The position numbers and the translations under genes are program-made. Below, one piece after another: positions 1-6,300 of a DNA stretch of 8,225 bases; the stretch's first letter is position 1, and every line of letters starts with the position of its first letter. The DNA comes from Sediminibacterium ginsengisoli. GTDB taxonomy: Bacteria > Bacteroidota > Bacteroidia > Chitinophagales > Chitinophagaceae. The DNA is taken from contig CALPSK010000029.1 in the NCBI GenBank assembly GCA_943326215.1, positions 1 through 8,225 of the forward strand, given 5' to 3'. The notes below the pieces were generated by a model. That model ran no database searches and was not told where the DNA came from. It worked only from the letters and a program-made list of their open reading frames with translations.

Positions 1-375
1 GCCATGGCTAAAAATGCCGATGTAGTCTTAATAGATACAGCTGGCCGTTTGCATAATAAAGCACATTTAATGGACGAGTTAAATAAAATTAAACGCGTCA
101 TTGAAAAGCAATTACTAGGTGCACCACATGAAGTATTATTGGTCTTGGATGGATCTACTGGACAAAATGCTTTAGAACAAGCCAAACAATTTATGGCAGT
201 CACCAATGTGAATGCATTAGCCATTACAAAACTAGATGGCACTGCAAAAGGCGGCGTGGTTTTATCTATTGCACATCAATGCAAGATTCCTGTTAAATAT
301 ATTGGCGTAGGAGAGCAAATTAAAGACTTGCTTTTATTTGATAAAGATGAATTTGTAGATTCTTTATTTAAGTAA
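1..375 (+). CDS. ftsY: Signal recognition particle receptor FtsY, C-terminal part (5' end outside window)
   Basis: FtsY is the SRP receptor GTPase. It docks SRP-bound ribosomes at the inner membrane so that membrane proteins can be handed to the Sec translocon. Only the last 124 residues are present; the frame is open to base 1, so the Met at base 4 is internal. Visible GTPase motifs, numbered from the first visible residue, are DTAGR (12-16, the G3 motif), LDGSTGQNA (49-57, a signature of SRP GTPases) and TKLDG (76-80, the G4 guanine-specificity motif). These are followed by AKGG and the closing-loop motif IGVGE (101-105). The ending, with DLLLFDKDEFVDSLF, is typical of FtsY, whereas Ffh would continue into a methionine-rich M domain. 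The gene ends at TAA (373-375), converging on the minus-strand gene that ends at 413. FtsY identity is nearly certain; the N-terminal region cannot be judged. Confidence 0.96.
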   Translation, partial: AMAKNADVVLIDTAGRLHNKAHLMDELNKIKRVIEKQLLGAPHEVLLVLDGSTGQNALEQAKQFMAVTNVNALAITKLDGTAKGGVVLSIAHQCKIPVKYIGVGEQIKDLLLFDKDEFVDSLFK

Positions 376-393
376 AGAGAATTCACTTAAATA
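365..393 (+). terminator. AT-rich hairpin overlapping the ftsY stop codon, weak terminator candidate
   Basis: A perfect 9-bp inverted repeat pairs 365-373 (TATTTAAGT) with 385-393 (ACTTAAATA), with an 11-base loop. The left arm contains the last ftsY codons and the first base of its stop. A short T-rich stretch (TTTCT, 394-398) follows. It lies in the 37-base gap between convergent genes, where a terminator is expected. The stem has only two G-C pairs and the T run is short, so termination is an inference. Confidence 0.35.
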
Positions 394-412
394 TTTCTAC
401 TAAGGTATTTTA

Positions 413-922
413 CTAAAATGTATATCGAATACCAATTCCGGCCCAACCGCTTTCAAAATAACTACTTCCTACAAAATTAAAAGAGGGTTGCCAGTCAACG
501 CTAATATTAAGGGGTGCATTTTTTACTTTATAATCCAATCCCAAAATTCCATCTACTCCTACAGCAATACCTGCAGTATGGTCTGTGTTATTTTTTTTCC
601 AAGTTTCACTCCAAATACCTAGGTGACCACCATAACCTACATACCAACTTAAGTTTTCATTGCCTTCAATAGGCGCATAGGTTTCATATAAAACAGTAGC
701 CCTAAAACCATCTAATGAAAAATAACCTAAAGCTTCCACTGCTTTATTGGTTCTAATAAATTGCTTATACGTTACGGCACTAGGATACATTTTTACACCT
801 ATAGCTGAATTATAAGCTTTTTCGTAGGTTGTACGCGTTTTAATAGTGTCAATAGTAATGTTTTGGGAATAGACTGTAAGGGCCATAAATAAACCGAGAA
901 TACTAGTAATGATATTTTTCAT
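413..922 (-). CDS. Small predicted outer-membrane beta-barrel protein, function unknown
   Basis: This is a 169-residue protein that I cannot assign to a named family with certainty. Residues 1-20 form a signal peptide: MKN, a hydrophobic core ITSILGLFMALTV, then a cut site near YSQ. The rest alternates polar and hydrophobic residues in Gly/aromatic-rich strands, for example around 91-104 (LSWYVGYGG), 117-131 (AGIAVGVDGILGLDY) and 138-150. It ends GIGIRYTF, and a terminal Phe is the usual C-terminal signal for BAM-assembled barrels. The length suggests a small barrel of about eight strands. An upstream in-frame GTG at 943 is rejected as the start: it would put seven residues before the signal peptide and lies inside the likely promoter box (943-950). 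The ATG at 922 has no SD sequence, as is usual in this phylum. The gene is single, convergent with ftsY and divergent from the prenyl synthase. Confidence 0.72.
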   Translation of the reverse strand: MKNIITSILGLFMALTVYSQNITIDTIKTRTTYEKAYNSAIGVKMYPSAVTYKQFIRTNKAVEALGYFSLDGFRATVLYETYAPIEGNENLSWYVGYGGHLGIWSETWKKNNTDHTAGIAVGVDGILGLDYKVKNAPLNISVDWQPSFNFVGSSYFESGWAGIGIRYTF

Positions 923-942
923 AAACAATTTTTGGGGGTACA

Positions 943-950
943 CAAATTTA
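943..950 (-). promoter_or_regulatory. Bacteroidota -7 promoter box (TAAATTTG) for the outer-membrane protein gene
   Basis: Read on the minus strand the box is TAAATTTG, an exact match to the Bacteroidota -7 consensus TAnnTTTG. Its last G is 20 bases before the ATG at 922. With the 4-base spacing seen at rnpB, transcription would begin near 938 and give a leader of about 16 bases. No clear -33 TTTG element lies about 19 bases upstream. Confidence 0.5.
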
Positions 951-1041
951 AGGGGAAATATTAAAAATATACTGTTTAATAAATGCTAAATTTTTATATA
1001 AACAAGCCCTATCAGGCCTAGGGATTCTTGTGAATTATGTT

Positions 1042-1049
1042 TAGGTTTG
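1042..1049 (+). promoter_or_regulatory. Bacteroidota -7 promoter box (TAGGTTTG) directly before the prenyl synthase start
   Basis: TAGGTTTG matches the TAnnTTTG consensus exactly. Only 4 bases (TAGT, 1050-1053) separate it from the ATG at 1054, the same gap as between the rnpB box and the predicted rnpB 5' end. If it is used, the transcript would begin at or next to the start codon. No convincing -33 TTTG is visible near 1019-1023, so this rests on one half of the promoter. Confidence 0.5.
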
Positions 1050-1053
1050 TAGT

Positions 1054-2019
1054 ATGCATAGTTTTAAAGAATTATCAGATAAATTTAACAAGGCTTTCGA
1101 AGCCGAACACTTCCCTGCATCACCTGCTAGTTTATACGAGCCAGGTAATTATTTTTTAAGTATTGGAGGCAAAAGAATTAGGCCTGTAATGTGTTTATTA
1201 GGCAATGAACTATTCAGTGAAATTCATTCCGATGCTTATCAGCTAGCCAATGCAGTTGAATTATTTCACAATTTCACCTTAGTGCATGACGATATGATGG
1301 ATGAAGCTTCTTTAAGAAGAGGTAAAACCACCGTGCATGTTAAATACGATGCAAGCACTGCTTTATTGGTAGGCGATGTAATGCTTATTCGAGCTTATGA
1401 ATACATACAACATATTCAACCTCAATATTTGCCCAAAATTTTACAACTATTTAATAGAACGGCTAAGGAAGTTTGTGAAGGCCAGCAATTAGATATGGAC
1501 TTCTCTAAAATGGAAAATGTAAGTATGGATGAATACATTCATATGATTACGCTTAAAACTTCTGTGCTATTAGCAGCTAGTTTAGAAATGGGAGCTATTT
1601 TAGGTGGAGCCAGCGTGAATAATTGCCAGCACTTATATGAGTTTGGAAAAAAAATAGGCATTGCCTTTCAAGTACAAGACGATTATTTAGATGCCTTTGG
1701 GGATGCCGCCATTTTTGGAAAAGAACCAGGAGGCGATATCAAGCAAAATAAAAAAACATTTTTATTAATACATGCATTGGAAGTAGCCAATGCAAATCAG
1801 AAAAAAGAATTAAATGAATTATTAAGTTCTAATGCACCTGATAAAGTAGAAAAAGTCTTAGCTATTTTTAAATCTTGTGGAGTAGATGCCTGGGCAGAAG
1901 CTTCCAAAGCAAAATACATGCAAGAAGCCTTTGCGCATTTAGAATCTATTGCAGTGGTTTCTGACAGAAAAAAGCCATTAATTGAATTGGCTAATTATTT
2001 AATGAATAGAAATCAATAA
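1054..2019 (+). CDS. Trans-isoprenyl diphosphate synthase (FPP/GGPP synthase type)
   Basis: This enzyme condenses isopentenyl diphosphate head-to-tail onto an allylic diphosphate, supplying C15-C20 or longer chains for quinones, carotenoids or lipid carriers in the cytoplasm. Of 321 residues, the family landmarks occur in order: GGKR-RP (38-44), the first Asp-rich motif DDMMD (79-83) followed by RR (88-89), KTS (169-171), the second Asp-rich motif DDYLD (209-213), and the GKEPGGDI and KKT tail (222-235). All Mg-diphosphate ligands are intact. Chain length: there is no two-residue insertion in the first motif, and Phe74 lies five residues before it with Thr75 at -4. This resembles archaeal type I GGPP synthases and differs from E. 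coli IspA, whose first motif is DDxxxxD. A C20 product is an inference, so no symbol is assigned. The N-terminus matches the normal family start, supporting the ATG at 1054. It is the first gene of a three-gene run, 10 bases before the permease. Confidence 0.92.
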   Translation: MHSFKELSDKFNKAFEAEHFPASPASLYEPGNYFLSIGGKRIRPVMCLLGNELFSEIHSDAYQLANAVELFHNFTLVHDDMMDEASLRRGKTTVHVKYDASTALLVGDVMLIRAYEYIQHIQPQYLPKILQLFNRTAKEVCEGQQLDMDFSKMENVSMDEYIHMITLKTSVLLAASLEMGAILGGASVNNCQHLYEFGKKIGIAFQVQDDYLDAFGDAAIFGKEPGGDIKQNKKTFLLIHALEVANANQKKELNELLSSNAPDKVEKVLAIFKSCGVDAWAEASKAKYMQEAFAHLESIAVVSDRKKPLIELANYLMNRNQ

Positions 2020-2029
2020 CCCCTCCCTC

Positions 2030-3730
2030 ATGATGAATTTATTTAGGAAAAAATCAATTGAAAAAATTGTGAAAGATGCTGAGGCGGGTTTAAGTGATGG
2101 CCATAGCGGCAGCGGATTAAAAAGAGTTTTAGGGGTTCGTGATCTTACTTTAATGGGAATTGCTGCGGTGGTAGGTGCAGGTATTTTCTCTACCATTGGT
2201 ACGGCAGCTTTTCACGGTGGCCCTGGCATCTCTGTCTTATTTTTGATCACTGCTGTAACTTGTGGCTTTAGTGCACTTTGTTATGCAGAATTTGCAAGTA
2301 GGGTGCCTATTGCAGGAAGTGCTTATACTTATGCTTATGTTACTTTTGGAGAATTGATTGCATGGATTATTGGTTGGGCTTTGATATTAGAATATGCCAT
2401 TGGAAATATGGTGGTGGCCATTAGTTGGAGTGGCTATTTTATTAATTTATTAGAAGGTTTTCATATTCATTTACCTGGTTGGTTGTCTACTAATTTTGAA
2501 ACAGCAGAACAAGGTTATGAGGAAGCGATGAAACATTTAGCAGCTGGTGGTACTCCGGCAACATTTTCTAAGCTCGCAAGAATTGGATATGATGCAATCA
2601 CCAATGCTCCAATGATTGGTCAAACAAGAATTATTTTAAATATACCTGCATTTTTGATTGTGGTGCTAATTACGATGTTGGTATACAGAGGTATTAAAGA
2701 AAGTAAAAAGAGTACAAATCTCATGGTGATCTTTAAAATTGCGATTATACTAATGGTTATTGTACTTGGCTTCTTTTATGTGGATACAGCTAATTGGGCA
2801 CCATTCATGCCCAATGGGTTTAAAGGTGTTTTAGCGGGTGTGTCGGCTGTATTTTATGCCTATATTGGATTTGATGCCATTTCTACAACGGCAGAAGAAT
2901 GTAAAAATCCACAAAGAGATTTACCTAGGGGTATGATCTATTCCTTGTTAATTTGTACCGTATTGTATATTTTGATCGCCTTGGTTTTAACGGGGATGGT
3001 GAGTTACACAGAATTAAAAGTGGATGATCCTTTGGCTTTTGTCTTTGAAAGAATTGGCCTGCATAAAATTGGATACATCATTTCAATTAGTGCTGTAGTG
3101 GCCACCACAAGTGTGCTCTTAGTCTTTCAATTAGGACAGCCTAGAATTTGGATGAGTATGAGTAGAGATGGGTTACTTCCTAAGAAATTTTCATCAGTAC
3201 ATCCAAAATATGGTACACCAGGTTTTGCTACCATCATCACAGGAATTTTTGTGGGTGTGCCCTCCATGTTTATGTCCATTTCGAGAATGACAGACTTAAC
3301 GAGTATTGGTACTTTGTTTGCATTTGTACTAGTTTGTTTTGGCGTATTGGTATTACCAAGATTATCACCTTCCATTAAAGGACAAGCATTTAGATTGCCT
3401 TACATTAATGGTCAGTATATTATTCCTGCATTGGGAATGATCTTTTTATATTTTGCACAACAAAGAATATTAAATGCATTTAAGGAAGCGGGTAACGAAG
3501 GCTATCAGGAAATTTTATTTTTAGTTTTTACATTCATATTTATAGTAGTGGCTATTTTAAGTTTTCTTAAAAAATACTCCATTATACCAATTATAGGGGC
3601 CATGTGTTGCTTGTATTTGATGATAGAGATTCCACCCGTTAGTTGGATGTGGTTCTTTATTTGGATGTCCATTGGTTTGGTGATCTATAATTTATATTCT
3701 AAAAAGCATAGTCTTTTAGCAAAAAATTAA
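2030..3730 (+). CDS. APC-superfamily amino-acid permease (CAT type)
   Basis: This is a 566-residue inner-membrane secondary transporter, probably carrying amino acids by proton coupling or exchange; the substrate cannot be read from the sequence. Residues 1-33 are a basic cytoplasmic N-terminus ending LKRVLGVRDL. TM1 carries the family substrate-binding loop GAGIFSTIG (49-57), and PIAGSAYTYAY (93-103) follows after TM2. The region around 273-301 (FYAYIGFDAIST...EE..NPQRDLPRG) and QPRIWMSMSRDGLLP (370-384) are strongly typical of the CAT/YfnA-like group. About 12-14 hydrophobic segments are visible, the last at about 497-512, 517-533 and 538-555. A hydrophilic stretch at about 143-200 between early TMs is longer than in short bacterial members and probably lies outside the membrane. 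The start is ATG 2030 or the adjacent ATG 2033; neither has an SD. It sits 10 bases after the prenyl synthase and 3 bases before the Smr gene, so co-transcription is likely. Confidence 0.9.
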   Translation: MMNLFRKKSIEKIVKDAEAGLSDGHSGSGLKRVLGVRDLTLMGIAAVVGAGIFSTIGTAAFHGGPGISVLFLITAVTCGFSALCYAEFASRVPIAGSAYTYAYVTFGELIAWIIGWALILEYAIGNMVVAISWSGYFINLLEGFHIHLPGWLSTNFETAEQGYEEAMKHLAAGGTPATFSKLARIGYDAITNAPMIGQTRIILNIPAFLIVVLITMLVYRGIKESKKSTNLMVIFKIAIILMVIVLGFFYVDTANWAPFMPNGFKGVLAGVSAVFYAYIGFDAISTTAEECKNPQRDLPRGMIYSLLICTVLYILIALVLTGMVSYTELKVDDPLAFVFERIGLHKIGYIISISAVVATTSVLLVFQLGQPRIWMSMSRDGLLPKKFSSVHPKYGTPGFATIITGIFVGVPSMFMSISRMTDLTSIGTLFAFVLVCFGVLVLPRLSPSIKGQAFRLPYINGQYIIPALGMIFLYFAQQRILNAFKEAGNEGYQEILFLVFTFIFIVVAILSFLKKYSIIPIIGAMCCLYLMIEIPPVSWMWFFIWMSIGLVIYNLYSKKHSLLAKN

Positions 3731-3733
3731 TTG

Positions 3734-4762
3734 ATGAAGTATCAAGTAGGTGATGAAATTTTAGTATTACATAGTAATGAGGAGGGGCATATTATTGAAA
3801 TCATGAATGAGGAGATGGTCATGATTGAAGTAAGAGGCGTGAAGTTCCCTGCTTATATGGATCAAATAGACTTTCCTTATTTCAAAAGATTTACCCAAAA
3901 GAAACTCTTTCCTGAAAAAGCAGCACCCCAGAAAATTTATGTAGATCAAATTCCGAAAGAAAAAATTAAAGCATCGCAAACGAAGATAGAGGACGGCGTA
4001 TGGTTGCATATTGTACCTAAATTTAGTTTGGATGATTTCAATGACGAAGTGGTAGAAAGTTTGAAAATATATTTATCCAATCATACAAGGGTGGGTTATC
4101 AATTTGTTTACGAACAATTATTTTTAGGAGAAGTTGGTTTTTCGATTGAATCTACTATTCATCCCTTTACCGATTTTTATATACATGATATCCAATTCGC
4201 AGCAGTAAACGATTCTCCAGGTTTTGCTTTCGATTTTTCTTTGGCAGAGCCTCATAAAAAGAAGGCCGATCATTTTGAGACAAATTTGAAAATTAAGCCC
4301 AAACAATTATTTCAAAAAATTGAAACACTGAAAGAAAATAACGAGGCTGCTATAACTTATTTATTATTTGAAACCTATCCCGATAAAACAGAGGACAATC
4401 ATATTCAAATGGATATTTTAAGATCGGCTGGTTTTAAAGTATATGATGCAAATAAAATCAAACAAAATTTATCTTCTGCTAGAACCGTGATTGATTTGCA
4501 TATAGAGAAGTTAATTGATAGACATGATCATCTTTCTAATTTTGAAATACTTACGATTCAATTAACCGAGTTTGAAAAATGGTTTGATCTTGCCCAGTTA
4601 AATCATTTACCAACATTTACCATTATACATGGTGTGGGTACAGGTAAATTGAAGGGTGAAATACATGATTTATTGAAGGTGAAAAAAGGAGTGAAGAACT
4701 TCATCAATCAATACTCCGATTTTTATGGATATGGCGCCACAGAAGTGTTTTTTGAGTACTAA
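3734..4762 (+). CDS. DUF2027 and Smr domain protein (MutS2-related)
   Basis: This 342-residue cytoplasmic protein has a C-terminal Smr (small MutS-related) domain. Smr domains act as nucleases or RNA/DNA-binding modules in MutS2 and in stand-alone proteins. The N-terminal 50 residues (KYQVGDEILVLHSNEEGHI...) look like a small SH3/Tudor-like barrel, also reminiscent of MutS2. The middle (about 85-235) is beta-rich and fits the DUF2027 family of Bacteroidota. The Smr domain starts near 250: DLH (254-256) is followed by IEKL where classical members have G, and HGVGTGKLK (299-307) matches the HGxGxGxL motif. The last part (GVKNF..QYSDFYGYGATEVFF) gives the closing strand. A TTG at 3731 directly after the permease stop is rejected as the start in favour of ATG 3734. 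The 3-base gap to the permease suggests translational coupling. The function in this lineage is unknown to me; a role in rescue or cleavage of stalled mRNA, or in recombination, is speculative. Confidence 0.88.
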   Translation: MKYQVGDEILVLHSNEEGHIIEIMNEEMVMIEVRGVKFPAYMDQIDFPYFKRFTQKKLFPEKAAPQKIYVDQIPKEKIKASQTKIEDGVWLHIVPKFSLDDFNDEVVESLKIYLSNHTRVGYQFVYEQLFLGEVGFSIESTIHPFTDFYIHDIQFAAVNDSPGFAFDFSLAEPHKKKADHFETNLKIKPKQLFQKIETLKENNEAAITYLLFETYPDKTEDNHIQMDILRSAGFKVYDANKIKQNLSSARTVIDLHIEKLIDRHDHLSNFEILTIQLTEFEKWFDLAQLNHLPTFTIIHGVGTGKLKGEIHDLLKVKKGVKNFINQYSDFYGYGATEVFFEY

Positions 4763-4785
4763 TATCTCGTCAAATTTTAATTACT

Positions 4786-4793
4786 TACCTTTG
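4786..4793 (+). promoter_or_regulatory. Bacteroidota -7 promoter box (TACCTTTG) of rnpB
   Basis: TACCTTTG matches TAnnTTTG exactly. Four bases later, at 4798, the 5' strand of the RNase P RNA terminal helix begins, so transcription probably starts at the mature 5' end. The box lies in the 35-base gap after the Smr gene stop (4760-4762). A -33 element is not evident. Confidence 0.65.
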
Positions 4794-4797
4794 CCTT

Positions 4798-5140
4798 ACT
4801 ACAAACCCGAACTATCGTGGTAAGCAATTACCAAGGAAAGTCCGGACAGCATAGGGTAACCCACCGGTGAATAGCCGGCGTTTCGAGTAATCGGGACAGA
4901 GAAAGTGCCACAGAAAATAACTACCTCGCAAGAGGAAAAGGTGAAAACGTGCGGTAAGAGCGCACGGATAAGACAAGTAATTGTTTTATAGGGTAAACCT
5001 TGGGTGCTGTAATGCCACGTAAAGGAGCGCTTAAGAACGACTCGTTCAAGTTCCAGGGTAGGCAGCAAGACTCCACCAGCAATGTTGGGGCTAGATAAAT
5101 GATAGTTTAGAAACAGAATCCGGCTTATGAGGCTTGTAGT
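4798..5140 (+). ncRNA. rnpB: RNase P RNA (catalytic subunit), bacterial type A
   Basis: This RNA is the ribozyme that removes 5' leaders from pre-tRNAs, together with the protein RnpA. Conserved blocks appear in the right order: GGAAAGTCCGGAC (4835-4847, 5' strand of P4 and CR I), AGTGCCACAGAAAA near 4905-4918, GTGCGGTAAGAGCGCACG near 4949-4966, GGGTAGGCAGC near 5056-5066, AGATAAATGATAG near 5093-5105 (CR V, 3' side of P4), and ACAGAATCCGGCTTA (5113-5127), the hallmark 3' end. The ends are set by helix P1: ACTACAAACC (4798-4807) pairs with GGCTTGTAGT (5131-5140), nine of ten positions matched with one A.C mismatch. The length of about 343 bases is normal. A run of six T (5142-5147) follows P1 directly and probably ends transcription. 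An 89-codon minus-strand reading frame over it is coincidental. Confidence 0.97.
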
Positions 5141-5156
5141 ATTTTTTAAAATCAGT

Positions 5157-5179
5157 TTTCATTCTTTATAAGAATGAAA
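5157..5179. repeat. Perfect 10-bp inverted repeat between rnpB and prfB
   Basis: TTTCATTCTT (5157-5166) and AAGAATGAAA (5170-5179) are exact reverse complements around a 3-base loop, TAT. The hairpin lies 10 bases after the rnpB T run and 17 bases before the prfB ATG. No T run follows on either strand, so it is not a textbook terminator. It may protect or trim the rnpB 3' side, back up the T run, or lie at the 5' edge of the prfB promoter region. Only two G-C pairs are in the stem. Confidence 0.6.
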
Positions 5180-5196
5180 CATAAACTTGATCATAC

Positions 5197-6280
5197 ATGA
5201 CAATAGAACAGATAAAGCGTATGAAGGACCAAGTAAGTGTCCTAAGGAGGTTTCTTTGACGTCGATAACAGGCTGTATAAAGTAACTACTGATAAACAAT
5301 TGTCACTATCCCCTGGTTTTTGGGATGACAACACGCGTGCTACAAGCACCATGAAGGAAATTAAGGTGAATGAGTATTGGATACATATGTATCAAAATGT
5401 AGAATCCCATTTAGAAGATTTTGTAGTACTATTTGATTTTTGGAAAGCGGGCGATGCTACTGAATTGGAAACGCAGGAAGCTTTTCAAAAAGCAACCCAG
5501 TTTATTGAAGAAGCAGAGTTTAAGAGTTCTTTAAATAAACCAGAAGACGAACTTCCCGCCATTTTACAAATTAATCCAGGTGCTGGTGGAACTGAAAGTC
5601 AGGACTGGGCAGAGATGCTACTTCGTATGTATACCATGTATGGAGAGAAGCAAGGTTGGACTGTAAGCTCCATCGATTATCAAGAAGGAGATGGCGCAGG
5701 TATAAAATCTGCTACCTTACAATTTGATGGACCCTTTGCTTACGGTTTTTTAAAAGCAGAATCGGGGGTACACCGCTTAGTAAGAATTTCACCATTTGAT
5801 AGTAATGCAAGAAGACATACTTCTTTCGCCTCTGTCTATGTATATCCTTTAATAGACGACACTATTGAAATTGTAGTGAACCCCGCCGATATTGAATGGG
5901 AGTTTTATAGAAGTGGTGGTAAAGGAGGTCAAAACGTAAATAAGGTAGAAACTGCTGTAAGATTAAGGCATGCTTCAGGTATTATTGTTGAATGTCAACA
6001 ATCAAGAACGCAAGGAGAGAATAGAGAGATAGCTATGAAGATGTTAAAAAGCAGATTGTATGAAGAAGAAATGCGTAAAAAACAGGAAGCCTTAAATGCT
6101 TCTAATGCGAATAAGAAAAAAATAGAGTGGGGTAGTCAAATACGATCTTATGTATTCCATCCTTATAAAATGATTAAGGATCACCGCACCGATTTTGAAG
6201 TAGGCAATATTGGACCAGTCATGGATGGTGAAATAGATGGCTTTATTAAAGCCTACTTAATGATGGAAAAAGAGAGTTAA
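5197..6280 (+). CDS. prfB: Peptide chain release factor 2, expressed by programmed +1 frameshift
   Basis: RF2 reads UGA and UAA stop codons and triggers peptide release. The first frame runs ATG 5197 to TGA 5257-5259, encoding 20 residues (MTIEQIKRMKDQVSVLRRFL). Skipping T5257 continues as DVDNRLYKVT for 340 further codons to TAA 6278-6280. The total is 360 residues, close to E. coli RF2 (365). In the joined protein, the codon-reading tripeptide SPF is at 198-200 and the catalytic GGQ at 243-245, within YRSGGKGGQNVNKVE. The C-terminal WGSQIRSYVFHPYK..KDHRT block is typical. Ser239 aligns with E. coli position 246, where K-12 has Thr and most relatives have Ala or Ser. A start at TTG 5300 would lose 34 N-terminal residues and is rejected. 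No SD precedes ATG 5197. The gene follows rnpB and converges on the OstA-like gene 20 bases away. The UGA at the shift site makes RF2 level autoregulatory. Confidence 0.96.
5245..5260 (+). promoter_or_regulatory. prfB programmed +1 frameshift site (AGGAGG - TTT - CTT TGA C)
   Basis: The internal SD-like AGGAGG (5245-5250) is followed by 3 bases, the slippery CTT (5254-5256), the in-frame stop TGA (5257-5259) and C5260. This is the element layout and spacing of E. coli prfB (AGGGGG-TAT-CTT-TGA-C). When RF2 is scarce the ribosome pauses at UGA; pairing of the SD with the 16S tail helps tRNA-Leu slip from CUU to UUU, and decoding resumes at GAC. The hexamer also encodes Arg17-Arg18. Confidence 0.95.
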
Positions 6281-6292
6281 TAATTTTAACTC
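6267..6292 (-). terminator. Hairpin plus T run, candidate terminator for the OstA-like operon
   Basis: GAGTTAA (6274-6280) and TTAACTC (6286-6292) form a perfect 7-bp stem with a 5-base loop. Read on the minus strand the stem is followed by TCTTTTT (6273-6267), giving a hairpin-plus-T arrangement just beyond the OstA-like stop codon at 6301. On the plus strand the stem includes the prfB stop codon and no T run follows, so it fits the minus strand better. The stem is weak, so confidence is moderate. Confidence 0.45.
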
Positions 6293-6300
6293 GAAGTAGA

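Noticed and set aside
379..384. GAATTC palindrome in the loop of the ftsY hairpin
   Set aside because: A 6-base palindrome is expected by chance and nothing around it suggests a function.
920..943. GTG start at 943 for the outer-membrane protein
   Set aside because: It would place extra residues ahead of a clean signal peptide and overlaps the TAAATTTG promoter box.
3127..3375. 82-codon minus-strand frame inside the permease gene
   Set aside because: The permease frame carries conserved APC motifs across this stretch; the antisense peptide has no recognisable features.
3731..3733. TTG start for the Smr protein
   Set aside because: It follows the permease stop directly, and the next codon is an ATG that matches the natural N-terminus.
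3767..4306. Two minus-strand frames (3767-4009 and 4124-4306) inside the Smr gene
   Set aside because: They are antisense to a well-supported protein, with no promoter box or domain.
4799..5068. 89-codon minus-strand reading frame
   Set aside because: It lies entirely within the RNase P RNA, whose conserved blocks and P1 pairing explain the sequence; the peptide shows no recognisable domain.
5257..5259. In-frame TGA making prfB look like a broken gene
   Set aside because: The AGGAGG-TTT-CTT-TGA-C layout is the known RF2 recoding signal and the rest of the protein is intact, so this is regulation and not a pseudogene.
5300..5302. TTG as the prfB start codon
   Set aside because: It would remove the conserved N-terminal helix; the joined frame from ATG 5197 gives the normal RF2 length.
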